The notes beneath the pieces were generated by a model, which ran no database searches, was not told where the DNA came from, and was given only the letters and a program-made list of their open reading frames with translations. This document shows, piece after piece, positions 28,283-37,768 of a stretch of 64,000 nt of DNA. Both the position numbers and the translations under genes were made by a program. Origin of the DNA: Christiangramia sediminis (GTDB lineage Bacteria > Bacteroidota > Bacteroidia > Flavobacteriales > Flavobacteriaceae); contig NZ_JAJBZG010000005.1 of assembly GCF_020552705.1 (NCBI RefSeq), positions 620,001 through 684,000 of the forward strand, written 5' to 3'. Every line of letters begins with the position of its first letter. The first letter of the stretch is position 1.

Positions 28283-28310
28283 AAAAAAGGGAAGTAATAA
28301 CTACTTCCCC
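28283..28310 (-). terminator. Terminator after nrdA
   Basis: On the minus strand, GGGAAGTA and TACTTCCC form a perfect 8-bp stem with a 5-nt loop, followed by a run of six T. An 18-bp perfect palindrome (28315-28332, core AATTCAAATTTGAATT) lies just before it and may add a second stem. Confidence 0.75.
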
Positions 28311-28341
28311 TTCTTAATTCAAATTTGAATTAGCCAAATTT

Positions 28342-30801
28342 TTAAGATCCACACATTAAGCAGTCATCGCCTTCAGCTTCTTTAGATTGAGCAATGATCG
28401 CTCTTAATTCTTCAGGTGATAAAGCTCCTTCTTCTTCAGATTGCTTAGAAATAACCGGCTTGGTTTCAGCCTTAAGTTTTTCTGCAGCTTTTGCTGGAGC
28501 TTCCGAAGCTACTGCTACGGGTTCTTTTTTCTTTTCTTTCTCCAGGGTGAACTTAATAGCGTCCACCGCAGATTTGGTTCGAAGATAATACATTCCTGTT
28601 TTTAGTCCGCTTTTCCATGCGTAAAAGTGCATGGAGGTTAACTTGCTGTAATTAGCGTTTTCCATGAACAGGTTAAGTGATTGCGACTGATCTATAAAAT
28701 ATCCTCTGTGCCTGGACATATCAATAATATCCTTCATGCTCATCTCCCAAACCGTTTTATACAGTTCTTTAAGATCATCTGGAATAATGTCAATATCCTG
28801 AACAGACCCATTATTTCTCATAATAGCATTCTTTACATCATCGGTCCAAAGATTTCTGGAAACAAGATCTTCTAATAAATGTTTATTTACCACGATAAAT
28901 TCCCCTGAAAGCACTCTTCTGGTATAGATGTTTGAAGTATAGGGCTCAAAGGCTTCATTATTCCCTAAGATCTGGGAAGTGGAAGCGGTTGGCATTGGTG
29001 CGAGCAGCAGAGAGTTTCTAACTCCATTTTTCATTACCTGCTTGCGCAGTTTTGCCCAGTCCCATCTTCCGCTAAGATCTTCGTCTTTAATGCCCCACAG
29101 ATTATATTGGAATTCCCCTTCGCTAATTGGTGAGCCTTTAAAGGTCGAATAAGGACCTTCTTCCTGTGCCAGCTCCATAGAAGCGGTTACGGCAGCAAAA
29201 TAAAGTGTCTCAAAGATCTCCTGATTCAGTTTTTTAGCTTCATCTGAAGTAAAGGGCATTCTTAGTTTTATAAACGTATCAGCAAGTCCCTGAACTCCTA
29301 ATCCTACCGGGCGGTGACGCATGTTCGAGTTTTCAGCTTCCTTAACCGGGTAGTAATTTCTGTCTATTACCTTATTCAGGTTTTTCGTAACTCTTTTAGT
29401 GATCTTGAAAAGCTCCTTGTGATCAAATTCGTTTCCTTTTACAAACATTGGCAAGGCAATGGAAGCAAGGTTACAAACAGCCACTTCATCCGGGCTTGTA
29501 TATTCCAGGATCTCAGTACAAAGATTTGAAGAGCGGATGGTCCCCAGATTCTTCTGATTGGATTTGCGGTTTGCCGCATCTTTATAAAGCATATACGGAG
29601 TACCGGTCTCTATTTGAGATTCCATGATCTTTTCCCAAAGCTCACGGGCTTTTATCGTTTTTCTGCCTTTATCCTCAGCTTCATACTTTTCGTAGAGTTT
29701 TTCAAAATCGTCACCATAAGTATCAAAAAGTCCCGGGCATTCATTAGGACACATTAAGGTCCATTCTGCATTCTGCTCCACTCTTTTCATGAAAAGATCT
29801 GGCATCCACATAGCGTAGAACAAATCGCGCGCACGCATTTCTTCTTTTCCATGGTTCTTTTTAAGATCAAGGAAATCCATAATGTCGGCATGCCACGGCT
29901 CCACATACATCGCGAAGGAACCTTTTCTTTTTCCTCCACCCTGGTCCACATATCTTGCCGTATCGTTAAAAACACGAAGCATGGGCACAATGCCGTTAGA
30001 TGTACCATTGGTTCCTGAAATATAAGATCCGGTAGCGCGAACATTGTGGATAGATAGACCAATACCTCCGGCAGATTGAGAGATCTTAGCTGTTTGTTTC
30101 AGCGTATCGTAGATCCCGTCAATGCTGTCGTCTTTCATAGTAAGAAGAAAACAAGAGGACATCTGAGGTTTTGGTGTACCTGAGTTAAAAAGTGTTGGAG
30201 TTGCGTGGGTAAAATATTTTTTAGACATCAGCTCATAGGTTTCTATGGCTGCGTCCAGGTCGTCAATATGAATTCCTATGGAGACACGCATCAACATATG
30301 TTGAGGGCGTTCTGCGATCTCTCCGTTTAGTTTTAGGAGGTATGATCTTTCTAAAGTTTTAAATCCGAAATAGTCATAACCAAAATCACGGTTATAAATG
30401 ATGGTAGAATCGAGTTGTTCACTGTTCTCCTTGATCACCTTATAAACTTCATCTGAAAGTAAAGGAGCTTTTTTTCCGGTTCTTGGATTTATATATTCAT
30501 ATAAATCTGTCATTACCTCAGAAAAGGTCTTTTTTGTATTCTTATGCAGGTTAGAAACAGAGATCCTTGCCGCCAGTTTAGCGTAGTCTGGATGAGAGGT
30601 GGTCATGGTGGCAGCGATCTCTGCGGCAAGATTATCCAGCTCACTGGTAGTCACGTTATCATAGAGACCTTCGATCACCCGCATCGCTACTTTGACAGGA
30701 TCTACAAGTTCGTTAAGACCATAACAAAGTTTCTTAACTCTGGCGGTAATTTTGTCGAACATGACGGGCTCCTTTCTACCGTCTCTTTTTACTACATACA
30801 T
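28342..30801 (-). CDS. nrdA: Ribonucleoside-diphosphate reductase, alpha subunit (class I)
   Basis: 819 residues. An N-terminal ATP-cone (about 1-90) signals overall allosteric control by ATP/dATP. The catalytic barrel includes [19 protein letters not shown], the glycyl-free class I loop [19 protein letters not shown], and [25 protein letters not shown]. The C-terminal tail ends in CLMCGS, the shuttle cysteine pair that re-reduces the active site. It reduces ribonucleoside diphosphates with NrdB. It lies downstream of nrdB on the same strand, across 156 bases containing a long hairpin. About 80 residues of Ala/Lys/Glu-rich low-complexity sequence precede the tail. Confidence 0.96.
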   Translation of the reverse strand: MYVVKRDGRKEPVMFDKITARVKKLCYGLNELVDPVKVAMRVIEGLYDNVTTSELDNLAAEIAATMTTSHPDYAKLAARISVSNLHKNTKKTFSEVMTDLYEYINPRTGKKAPLLSDEVYKVIKENSEQLDSTIIYNRDFGYDYFGFKTLERSYLLKLNGEIAERPQHMLMRVSIGIHIDDLDAAIETYELMSKKYFTHATPTLFNSGTPKPQMSSCFLLTMKDDSIDGIYDTLKQTAKISQSAGGIGLSIHNVRATGSYISGTNGTSNGIVPMLRVFNDTARYVDQGGGKRKGSFAMYVEPWHADIMDFLDLKKNHGKEEMRARDLFYAMWMPDLFMKRVEQNAEWTLMCPNECPGLFDTYGDDFEKLYEKYEAEDKGRKTIKARELWEKIMESQIETGTPYMLYKDAANRKSNQKNLGTIRSSNLCTEILEYTSPDEVAVCNLASIALPMFVKGNEFDHKELFKITKRVTKNLNKVIDRNYYPVKEAENSNMRHRPVGLGVQGLADTFIKLRMPFTSDEAKKLNQEIFETLYFAAVTASMELAQEEGPYSTFKGSPISEGEFQYNLWGIKDEDLSGRWDWAKLRKQVMKNGVRNSLLLAPMPTASTSQILGNNEAFEPYTSNIYTRRVLSGEFIVVNKHLLEDLVSRNLWTDDVKNAIMRNNGSVQDIDIIPDDLKELYKTVWEMSMKDIIDMSRHRGYFIDQSQSLNLFMENANYSKLTSMHFYAWKSGLKTGMYYLRTKSAVDAIKFTLEKEKKKEPVAVASEAPAKAAEKLKAETKPVISKQSEEEGALSPEELRAIIAQSKEAEGDDCLMCGS

Positions 30802-30912
30802 AGGCTACAATTTTAGTCAGTGGAGCCAATACTTCCTTGGGAAAGGCTAATGGCATTCCAGGCCGGTGGTTAAATCCGGATTAATAATTTAAAATTTCGG
30901 GTGATAAATATT

Positions 30913-30959
30913 AAAGTTCAACTAGCGCCACGTTGGGGGACGTAGCGCTGTTGCACTTT
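30913..30959 (-). promoter_or_regulatory. Long RNA hairpin between nrdB and nrdA
   Basis: The arms, about 20 nt each, are AAAGTTCAACTAGCGCCACGT split around a six-base loop from ACGTAGCGCTGTTGCACTTT, with a few mismatches/bulges. One arm overlaps the nrdB stop codon. No T run follows on the coding strand, so it is more likely an attenuation, processing or stability element than a full terminator. Confidence 0.6.
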
Positions 30960-31935
30960 AGAAATCGGCATCAAAGCTGATTTCATCTGATTCTTTGTCT
31001 TTGTTCATTACTCCTGCTTTCTGGTATTCGCTTACGCGTTTTTCGAAGAAATTGGTTTTACCCTGCAAGTTGATCATATCCATAAAGTCGAATGGATTTG
31101 AAACATTATATTCTTTTTCACAGTCCAGTTCAACCAAAAGCCTGTCGGTAACAAACTCAAGATATTGAGTCATTAACTTGGCGTTCATTCCAATTAAACT
31201 AACCGGAAGTGATTCTGTAACGAACTCACGTTCTATATTTAGAGCATCAATAAGAATCTCTCTTATTTTTTCTTTTGGCACCTGATTTACCAGGTGGTGG
31301 TTATGAAGGTGAACTGCAAAGTCACAGTGCATACCTTCATCCCTTGAGATTAACTCATTAGAGAAAGTTAAGCCCGGCATTAATCCACGCTTCTTTAACC
31401 AAAAAATAGAACAGAAGGCTCCGGAAAAGAAAATTCCTTCCACAGCTGCAAAAGCAATAAGCCTTTCAGCAAAAGAATCTGATTCTATCCATTTTAAAGC
31501 CCAGTCGGCTTTCTTCTTGATGGCAGGAAAAACTTCAATCGCTTTAAATAACTGATCTTTCTCCTTTTCATTCTTCACGTAGGTGTCGATCAATAAGGAG
31601 TAGGTTTCAGAATGTATGTTTTCCATCATGATCTGGAAACCATAGAAAAACTTAGCTTCAGAATATTGAACTTCATTTACGAAGTTCTCGGCTAGGTTTT
31701 CATTCACGATCCCATCAGAAGCTGCAAAAAAAGCAAGAATATGTTTTAAGAAATAGCGCTCGTCAGAATTCAGCTTGTTATTCCAGTCTGCAAGATCCTG
31801 GTGAAGATCAATTTCTTCAGCGGTCCAGAAACAAGCCTCCATTTTTTTATACCAGTCCCAAATATCATGATGTTTAATGGGGAAGATCACAAAACGATCT
31901 TTATTTTCCTGTAAAATGGGTTCTGTTTGGGCCAT
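30958..31935 (-). CDS. nrdB: Ribonucleoside-diphosphate reductase, beta subunit (class Ia)
   Basis: 325 residues, resembling the eukaryotic-type R2. Diiron ligands align as Asp74 (AASD), Glu105 and His108 (MMENIHSE), and the radical tyrosine as Tyr112 ([12 protein letters not shown]). Two further ligands lie in the later [16 protein letters not shown] and [15 protein letters not shown] segments. It generates the tyrosyl radical used by NrdA. It is the promoter-proximal gene, with nrdA downstream. Its upstream region holds DnaA-box-like sequences. Confidence 0.95.
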   Translation of the reverse strand: MAQTEPILQENKDRFVIFPIKHHDIWDWYKKMEACFWTAEEIDLHQDLADWNNKLNSDERYFLKHILAFFAASDGIVNENLAENFVNEVQYSEAKFFYGFQIMMENIHSETYSLLIDTYVKNEKEKDQLFKAIEVFPAIKKKADWALKWIESDSFAERLIAFAAVEGIFFSGAFCSIFWLKKRGLMPGLTFSNELISRDEGMHCDFAVHLHNHHLVNQVPKEKIREILIDALNIEREFVTESLPVSLIGMNAKLMTQYLEFVTDRLLVELDCEKEYNVSNPFDFMDMINLQGKTNFFEKRVSEYQKAGVMNKDKESDEISFDADF

Positions 31936-32032
31936 AATTATTCCGGTTTTTTCAGTCGAAGCTAAATTTCATTGAAAGGTGTTTAACAAATATTTAAAAA
32001 TGAGACGTATAATGAAAGAATTTAGGCTAAAC

Positions 32033-32054
32033 GTTTTCAACAAAGTTTTCAACA
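32033..32054. promoter_or_regulatory. Tandem DnaA-box-like repeats upstream of nrdB
   Basis: GTTTTCAACA occurs twice, 12 bases apart. TTTTCAACA is one or two changes from the DnaA box TTWTNCACA. A third near match (TTATCAACA on the minus strand) is at 32176-32184. The role is inferred only. Confidence 0.3.
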
Positions 32055-32233
32055 CTCTTAAGCCTTGAGTTTTCATACTTTCTTGTTAAAACGAGTATTT
32101 AAACAACTGTAAAACAATTTTTTATAATTTGTTAATAATTTTATGACCAATAAACTAAGTCATCGAAAGAATGCTTGTTGATAAGCATGAAAATTGTCCT
32201 GAATTGGGCTTAAAATAAGGGATTTTTAAAAGC

Positions 32234-32260
32234 GAAAACCGGTAAATTTTACCGGTTTTC
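32234..32260. repeat. 27-bp palindrome between nrdB and DUF3109 gene
   Basis: GAAAACCGGTAAA followed by TTTTACCGGTTTTC is a perfect inverted repeat apart from its centre. It lacks a clean T run on either strand, so it could be an operator or a weak terminator for the gene ending at 32510. Confidence 0.5.
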
Positions 32261-32509
32261 TAGAAAACAGAATTAACTTTTTGGTTGGCCACCTATAAAA
32301 CTTGTGGGTATAGATATGCTTATTTAATCCTGTTATATTCGTTTTTAAACTCCGGGAAAAATCAATTCCGGAATTTAATTATTCAAAAGATATTTTATCG
32401 GGGGGATAGAAAGGATAGAAAAATCACTTTCTGTATTTTACAGATTTATAAATATACCAAAATATTGGCTGATATTACAATTTAAGTCTCTCTAAATTAA
32501 TGTGCTGTC

Positions 32510-33085
32510 TTATTTCTTATCCAGCACATTTTTAGCTACTTCTTCTAATTCCTTATACCAGTCTTCTCCGTATTTTCGGATAAGAGCTTCCTTTACAAAC
32601 TTGTAAATAGGAACCTGTAATTCGGCACCCAAACTGCAGGCGTCATCACAAATTTCCCAGCGATGATAGTTCACCGCAGAGAAAGAAGAGTACTCCTGAA
32701 TTCTCACTGGGTAAAGATGGCAGGAAACGGGTTTTTTCCAGTTGATGTCTCCCTGGTTATAAGCTTCTTCAATCCCGCATAGGGCAGTTCCTTTCTCATC
32801 AAAAGTAACATACGCACAATCTGCATCATTTATTAAAGGTGTTTCGATCTCCCCATTTTCTCTGGTAATATAAACTCCCTGTGTTTCAATGGCCTCGATG
32901 CCTTCTTTGCGCAAGTAGGGTTTAACCTTGGGGTATATCTCTTCCAAGATGGCTCTTTCTTCGGGCTCTACGGGAGCACCGGCTTCACCATCAATACAGC
33001 AGGCGCCTTTACAGGCTGAAAGGTTGCACAAAAAATCATTTTTAATGATCTCTTCAGAAACTAAAGTTTTACCTAATTGAAACAT
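32510..33085 (-). CDS. DUF3109 cysteine-rich protein
   Basis: 191 residues. The N-terminal Cys cluster CNLSACKGACCIDGEAGAPVE and later Cys residues (DADCAYV, ALCGIEE, SCHLYPVRI, WEICDDAC) are the hallmark of DUF3109, related to the YkgJ-type zinc or iron-sulfur cluster-binding proteins. Members occur as soluble single-domain proteins in most Bacteroidota. The role is unknown. It is a single gene, divergent from marC. Confidence 0.85.
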   Translation of the reverse strand: MFQLGKTLVSEEIIKNDFLCNLSACKGACCIDGEAGAPVEPEERAILEEIYPKVKPYLRKEGIEAIETQGVYITRENGEIETPLINDADCAYVTFDEKGTALCGIEEAYNQGDINWKKPVSCHLYPVRIQEYSSFSAVNYHRWEICDDACSLGAELQVPIYKFVKEALIRKYGEDWYKELEEVAKNVLDKK

Positions 33086-33164
33086 TCGGCAAAGATAATT
33101 TTCTAAGTTTTAAGAAGAAGAAATTCAGGAATAAAATTCATATAAATTTAACATGGTTCAGGAA

Positions 33165-33194
33165 TTGTCAATCAGATAAGATAAAGTACTTTTG
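33165..33194 (+). promoter_or_regulatory. Promoter of marC-family operon
   Basis: TTG at 33165-33167 and TACTTTTG at 33187-33194 with a 19-base spacer fit the Bacteroidota promoter. The first ATG is 27 bases further on. Confidence 0.55.
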
Positions 33195-33220
33195 CACGCA
33201 ATTTTGAAAATGAGCATAGT

Positions 33221-33799
33221 ATGTTTAAAGTATTAGATTTCAGGCAGATATTCACCGCAGGAATGATTCTTTTTGCTGTAATTGATATTATTGGGAACAT
33301 CCCAATTATTATTGATCTGCGTAAAAAAGTTGGGCATATTCAAAGTGAAAAAGCTTCTGTGGTGGCAGGGATCATTATGATCGTTTTTCTTTTTCTAGGA
33401 AAAGAGATCCTGAATCTAATTGGGATTGATGTAAATTCTTTTGCCGTGGCAGGTTCATTTATACTATTCTTCCTTGCCCTGGAAATGATCCTTGGAATAA
33501 GTCTGTATAAAGATGATGCTCCCGAAACTGCATCTGTAGTGCCACTTGCTTTTCCATTAATAGCAGGTGCAGGTACCATGACTTCCCTGGTTTCGCTTCA
33601 GGCAGAATATGAAACAGTAAATATCATTGTTGCTATCATTATCAATATTATATTTGTATACCTGGTTCTAAAATCCTCAGCGAGAATCGAGAGGATTCTG
33701 GGAAGCCAGGGTATTAGTGTAATCAGGAAAGTTTTTGGGGTAATTCTTCTGGCAATTGCCGTGAAGCTTTTCGCTGCGAACATTCAGAATTTATTTTAA
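33221..33799 (+). CDS. MarC-family integral membrane protein
   Basis: 192 residues with six predicted helices. FAVIDIIGNIPIIIDL, FILFFLALEMILGI and PLAFPLIAGAGTMTSLVSL are the conserved MarC (UPF0056) segments. The family was once linked to multiple antibiotic resistance, but its function is not established. It heads a three-gene run; its stop overlaps the next start by one base (TAATG). Confidence 0.88.
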   Translation: MFKVLDFRQIFTAGMILFAVIDIIGNIPIIIDLRKKVGHIQSEKASVVAGIIMIVFLFLGKEILNLIGIDVNSFAVAGSFILFFLALEMILGISLYKDDAPETASVVPLAFPLIAGAGTMTSLVSLQAEYETVNIIVAIIINIIFVYLVLKSSARIERILGSQGISVIRKVFGVILLAIAVKLFAANIQNLF

Positions 33800-33993
33800 T
33801 GAAATATTTTATTTATACCCTCATCTTTTTAGCAGTTGTTTTTATCGGGATCAGTTTTCAGGCTGTAGACCTCAATAATTTACTGGAAGGTGATAGCGGA
33901 AATGCTCTTATCGTAATTGCTGCGTGTCTGTGTGTTATAGTACTGATGTCTATTTTGCTGGTTTCAAGAACTATTGCAAAAAAGCATAAATAG
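33799..33993 (+). CDS. Small two-helix membrane protein, hypothetical
   Basis: 64 residues with two hydrophobic segments (about 4-22 and 36-56) and a basic C-terminal tail (KKHK). It is translationally coupled to the MarC gene by overlapping stop and start, and two bases from the next gene, so it is very likely real. A resemblance to LapA-type small proteins is possible, but no specific family is claimed. Confidence 0.65.
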   Translation: MKYFIYTLIFLAVVFIGISFQAVDLNNLLEGDSGNALIVIAACLCVIVLMSILLVSRTIAKKHK

Positions 33994-33995
33994 AT

Positions 33996-34604
33996 ATGGA
34001 TTTTGATGTTTTAATCATCGGTGGCGGGGCTGCTGGACTATCCTGTGCTTTGGTGATTGGTTCCGGTATGGGTAAAAGTTTTACCGAAAACAGAAAGGCA
34101 GGAATAATCCTTCATCAAAAATCTTCCCATTTACAGTCGGCCTTACTTCAAAATGTCTTCGGAATTGTTCCGGGAACAAAAGGAATGGATGTCTTAAATA
34201 ACGGGGCTAAACATCTGGCGGATATTTATCCGAAAATGCAGCAAATTTCAAAGGAAAAAGTAAAAGAAGTAACTGAAATAAATGGCGGTTACCGGGTAAT
34301 TACCAATAAGAATGAATATACCGCTGAAATAGTAGTGGTGGCGGTAGGTTATACCAGTCCTTTTAGAATTAACGGGCTTGAAGAATATCTAATTCCTCAT
34401 AAAAAAGCGAAAATTGAGAAAAACCGGGTGCAGTTAAAGAATGAAGATCATTTGGTAAGACCTGGTCTATATGTTGCGGGGACTCTTGCCGGTTGGCGAA
34501 GTCAATATGCTATTGCCAGCGGGAGTGGAGCAGCAGTTGCCACAGATATATTAACGGTCTGGAATAATGGAGAGCACACAAAAGTGCATGATAAATTATC
34601 TTAA
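33996..34604 (+). CDS. Short FAD-dependent oxidoreductase, thioredoxin-reductase-like fold
   Basis: 202 residues. The FAD-binding motif is VLIIGGGAAGLSCAL at 5-19, and a second site is VVVAVGYTSPF near residue 115. The C-terminal GLYVAGTLAGWRSQYAIASGSGAAVATDI resembles the flavin-contact helix of thioredoxin reductases. No redox CxxC and no NADPH domain are present, so it is about two-thirds of a standard thioredoxin reductase. Similar short proteins occur in Bacteroidota. The substrate is unknown. It is the last gene of the marC operon and overlaps the convergent gene by nine bases. Confidence 0.75.
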   Translation: MDFDVLIIGGGAAGLSCALVIGSGMGKSFTENRKAGIILHQKSSHLQSALLQNVFGIVPGTKGMDVLNNGAKHLADIYPKMQQISKEKVKEVTEINGGYRVITNKNEYTAEIVVVAVGYTSPFRINGLEEYLIPHKKAKIEKNRVQLKNEDHLVRPGLYVAGTLAGWRSQYAIASGSGAAVATDILTVWNNGEHTKVHDKLS

Positions 34605-34898
34605 GAAATAAAAGATAAAGCTAACAGGCAGGCTTATAACGGCCAGAATCATAAAACTTTGTTGCAAATTCCTGAATAAGAGCGCGCGTCTAAGTTGTTT
34701 CTTAAATCTGGAGTCTTCACTGGAGCGAATTTGTTTCTTTAAAAGTTGTCTTGAAACGTTGGAGGTATTCACCAGAATATCTTTTTTTAGAAAAAGATAA
34801 GTGCTATTATCCAGTAGCCTAAATGATACCGCGATAATAAATAAAAATAGCGGTGTTAATGGCCAGATAGCAGATAGATATTGTAAGAAATTTTCCAT
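34596..34898 (-). CDS. Hypothetical membrane protein
   Basis: 100 residues from ATG 34898; an adjacent upstream TTG is ignored. There are two hydrophobic segments (about 9-30 and 76-97) and a Lys/Arg-rich loop between them (LLKKQIRSSEDSRFKKQLRRALLF). No family was recognised. The gene starts 15 bases after the stop of the S41 peptidase on the same strand, so they are probably co-transcribed. Confidence 0.6.
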   Translation of the reverse strand: MENFLQYLSAIWPLTPLFLFIIAVSFRLLDNSTYLFLKKDILVNTSNVSRQLLKKQIRSSEDSRFKKQLRRALLFRNLQQSFMILAVISLPVSFIFYFLR

Positions 34899-34913
34899 CA
34901 AAAATCCAAAGTA

Positions 34914-36506
34914 TTATTTTTCTTTGGACAACTCGATCACTTTTTTAATTATTCGGTCATCTTCATTTAAATACCGTTCAAATGCATTAGTTCCGAAAAG
35001 TTGTTGGGCAATTTCAGCTTTCAAATATTTTTTTAACAGTGGTTTTCTTTCTTCACTGGTTCTTTCCATCCCAATATTTGCACTTCGCAGATAAGTGTCA
35101 AAATCATCGATCATTTCTTCGGTAATTACAATTTCCTCTCTAAAAACGTTCTTAGAAATGGAATTATAATATTCACGATTTTTTTCCAGGATGTCAAAAA
35201 CAAAACGGCTCATATATCCACCACGAAGTAAGAAGGTAAGTTTTTCTTTTTCAGAATCGGTGTCTTTAGGTACGAAGATATCAGGGATGATCCCGCCACC
35301 TCCATAAACTACTTTTCCTTTGGGTGTTATATATCTTAAAGAATCATTGACTTCAATACTATCTTCATTATTCAATTCACCATTTTTATACCTACGCATA
35401 TAATCGTTGAAATAGGATTCATTTCCATTATCATAAGGTTTTTGAATAGATCTTCCGGTTGGGGTATAATATCTGGCAATGGTTAGTCTAACGGCACTAC
35501 CATCTCCTAATTCCATTTCCCTTTGTACCAGTCCCTTTCCATATGAACGCCTGCCCACGATAGTTCCCACATCATTATCCTGTAAAGCACCCGCAACCAC
35601 CTCACTGGCTGAGGCTGAATTTTCATTCATTAGAACAAAGACTTTCCCGTTTTCAAAACTTCCTTCTCTTTGCGCATAGGTTTCTTCAATAGCTCCGCTT
35701 TTGTTTTTGGTGAACAGAATGAGCTTGTCATCTTTGATGAATTCATCAGCAATATTGATCGCTTCTGAAAGGTATCCACCCGGGTTGCTCCTAAGGTCCA
35801 GGGCAATTTGTTTTGCACCTTGTTTCTTCAGGTCTTTTATAGCCTGACTAAATTCTTTGAAGGTAGTTTCAGAAAACCGGTCTATTTTTATATAACCCAG
35901 ATCTTCCGTAAGCATATAAGAGGCACTTACACTTTTAAGAGGTACTATACCTCTTTTCAGTTTAAAGGTCAATAGATCTTCGATACCTTTTCTTAGAACT
36001 TTTAAAGTGACTTTTGTATTCGCTTTTCCCTTTAACTGAGTGGTGATGGAGTCATCACTTATTTCCCGATCGAATAATTTTTGGCCATTGGCATATAATA
36101 TCCGGTCGCCACCACGAATCCCTATTTTTTCACTGGGTCCACCTTCCAAGGCTTTTATAACCACGATGGTATCCTGGACTTTATAAAAACTAACGCCAAT
36201 TCCCACAAAGTCACCCTTCATATTTTCAGTAACCCTGGCATACTCATCTTTTGGAATATATACAGAGTGCGGATCAAGATTTTCCAGGATCTTATTTACC
36301 GTAACATCAACTATACTATCTGTATTAACGTCGTCTACATACTCATAATCTATATAGTCTATAAGCCTGTTGAGTTTTTGTTTTTTAGGATTGGCAGAAA
36401 AAAGCTCGTCAGATGGGTCAAAATCTAACCTAGCACCAAGTATTAAACCAATGGCACATGCGATACTAAGTAGTAGTGGTGTATATATTTTGTTTCTTCC
36501 CTTCAA
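34914..36506 (-). CDS. S41-family C-terminal processing peptidase
   Basis: 530 residues. An N-terminal signal anchor (about 9-24) is followed by a PDZ domain (about 100-175, with GIRGGDRILYANG) and an S41 protease core. Catalytic Ser299 is in NENSASASEVVAG, and Lys324, 25 residues on, is in GRRSYGKGLVQ. This is the Ser-Lys spacing of Prc/CtpA. It is predicted to cleave C-termini of periplasmic proteins. Its start overlaps the stop of the deoxycytidylate deaminase gene by four bases (ATGA), so they are coupled. Confidence 0.92.
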   Translation of the reverse strand: MKGRNKIYTPLLLSIACAIGLILGARLDFDPSDELFSANPKKQKLNRLIDYIDYEYVDDVNTDSIVDVTVNKILENLDPHSVYIPKDEYARVTENMKGDFVGIGVSFYKVQDTIVVIKALEGGPSEKIGIRGGDRILYANGQKLFDREISDDSITTQLKGKANTKVTLKVLRKGIEDLLTFKLKRGIVPLKSVSASYMLTEDLGYIKIDRFSETTFKEFSQAIKDLKKQGAKQIALDLRSNPGGYLSEAINIADEFIKDDKLILFTKNKSGAIEETYAQREGSFENGKVFVLMNENSASASEVVAGALQDNDVGTIVGRRSYGKGLVQREMELGDGSAVRLTIARYYTPTGRSIQKPYDNGNESYFNDYMRRYKNGELNNEDSIEVNDSLRYITPKGKVVYGGGGIIPDIFVPKDTDSEKEKLTFLLRGGYMSRFVFDILEKNREYYNSISKNVFREEIVITEEMIDDFDTYLRSANIGMERTSEERKPLLKKYLKAEIAQQLFGTNAFERYLNEDDRIIKKVIELSKEK

Positions 36507-36934
36507 TCTTCGAGTGCTGTTATTTGCTCAAGTTCAACGCCTGCTTTTTCTAAAAAATCAAGGCCTGAATTATCTTTATAATCAATTTGATAAACCAGCC
36601 TGCTAATACCAGATTGGTGTATCAATTTACTGCATTCCTTACACGGAGACATGGTAATATACAAAGTGGCATCTTTACAGGATTGGGTAGAACCCGCAAC
36701 TTTAAGAATTGCATTGGCCTCTGCATGTAAAACATACCATTTAGTATAGCCTTCTTCATCTTCACAAAAATTTTCAAATCCGGAGGGGGTACCATTATAT
36801 CCGTCAGAAATGATCATTCTATCCTTTACAATTAACGCGCCAACCTGTTTTCTATTACAATGGGATAATTTACTCCATTCCCGGGCAATTCTCAAATAAG
36901 CTTTATCAAATTTTAGCTGTTTTTTCTTATTCAT
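36503..36934 (-). CDS. Deoxycytidylate (dCMP) deaminase family protein
   Basis: 143 residues with zinc ligands HAE at 70-72 and PCKEC at 97-101. CNRKQVGALIVKDRMIISDGYNGTPSG matches dCMP deaminases/ComEB. It converts dCMP to dUMP for thymidylate synthesis. It is the upstream partner of the S41 peptidase gene by a four-base overlap. Confidence 0.88.
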   Translation of the reverse strand: MNKKKQLKFDKAYLRIAREWSKLSHCNRKQVGALIVKDRMIISDGYNGTPSGFENFCEDEEGYTKWYVLHAEANAILKVAGSTQSCKDATLYITMSPCKECSKLIHQSGISRLVYQIDYKDNSGLDFLEKAGVELEQITALED

Positions 36935-37024
36935 AGCAAGTATAGAAGTCTGGTTCGCAGAAATTAATAATAACCTGCAAATTAAAAGATTATTGTTAAA
37001 AATATAGTCTAAAGCGGCTTTAAT

Positions 37025-37612
37025 CTACAAGGCCAGATAACTATCTAAAAGAATGGGAAGAATTACGCCAATCACGATAGATGCTGTAACCAGGATCCAA
37101 TCTCTTTTGGAGACGTTAAGAACATTTTGAAGCAGAAAGCCAATGATCATAACCGCCAGAACCACGATCACCTGAGCGGTTTCTATTCCCAGGGCAAATT
37201 CTACCAGGGGCCAGAATTTACTTTCAGAACCGGCCGCGATCATTTTGAAATAAGAAGAAAAACCCAATCCATGAATAATTCCGAAAAAAGCGGTGGTGAA
37301 ATAAAGGATACTAAAATTGGTATTTCTAACTTTTCTACCTGCCGTAGCAATATCGAAAATTGCCGTCGCCAAAATGGTAACGGGAATTAAGAATTCTACA
37401 TAATTCGCATCTACTTTTACAATCTCGTAAACTGAAAGAAAAAGAGCTAATGTATGTCCCAGGGTAAAAAGTGTGACCAGCCAGAGCACGCGTTTCCAGG
37501 TAGTAAACCCATAGGAAGCTACTAAAACGATAAGAAAAAGTACATGATCATAGGCTTGCCAATCCAAAACATGATCCAGGCCAAGCTTAAAGTACAACCA
37601 AAATTGAGACAT
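37025..37612 (-). CDS. HupE/UreJ-family membrane protein
   Basis: 195 residues and six to seven hydrophobic segments. GLDHVLDWQAYDHVLFLIVL, LFTLGHTLALFLSVY and FGIIHGLGFSSYF contain the conserved His residues of the HupE/UreJ_2 group, which includes metal (Ni/Co) permease-like proteins. No hydrogenase or urease genes are nearby, so the substrate is open. It is a single gene 90 bases upstream of the dCMP deaminase gene on the same strand. Confidence 0.78.
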   Translation of the reverse strand: MSQFWLYFKLGLDHVLDWQAYDHVLFLIVLVASYGFTTWKRVLWLVTLFTLGHTLALFLSVYEIVKVDANYVEFLIPVTILATAIFDIATAGRKVRNTNFSILYFTTAFFGIIHGLGFSSYFKMIAAGSESKFWPLVEFALGIETAQVIVVLAVMIIGFLLQNVLNVSKRDWILVTASIVIGVILPILLDSYLAL

Positions 37613-37712
37613 AGCTGAGTTTATTAGCGAAGTTTCGAAAGTACAATTTATTCGAATAAAAGCAAAGATGAGGATACCCAGTTAAGCTCTCCCATAAAAG
37701 ATTCTGAAGTAA

Positions 37713-37734
37713 AAATACCTTTATAAAGGTATTT
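37713..37734. promoter_or_regulatory. Operator-like palindrome, copy A
   Basis: AAATACCT - 6 bases - AGGTATTT is a perfect inverted repeat. The same 8-6-8 layout recurs at 38839, 41808 and 43559. It sits just upstream of the possible promoter of the RNA candidate. Confidence 0.7.
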
Positions 37735-37768
37735 CTTGGTGTATACTTCATGTTTATCTTAGCCTCAT

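Larger units (their letters stand above)
31936..32509. other. Gene-free region upstream of nrdB
   Basis: 574 bases without a credible gene; the 66-codon TTG-initiated frame at 32285-32485 has no recognisable features. It holds two direct copies of GTTTTCAACA (32033-32042, 32045-32054), a TGTTGATAA at 32176-32184, a 27-bp palindrome at 32234-32260, and AATTCCGGAATT near 32370. Confidence 0.6.

Noticed and set aside
32285-32485. A 66-codon frame on the plus strand with a TTG start
   Set aside because: No ribosome-binding site, no family features, biased composition (Tyr/Ile/Lys), and it lies in a region rich in palindromes and stops in neighbouring frames.
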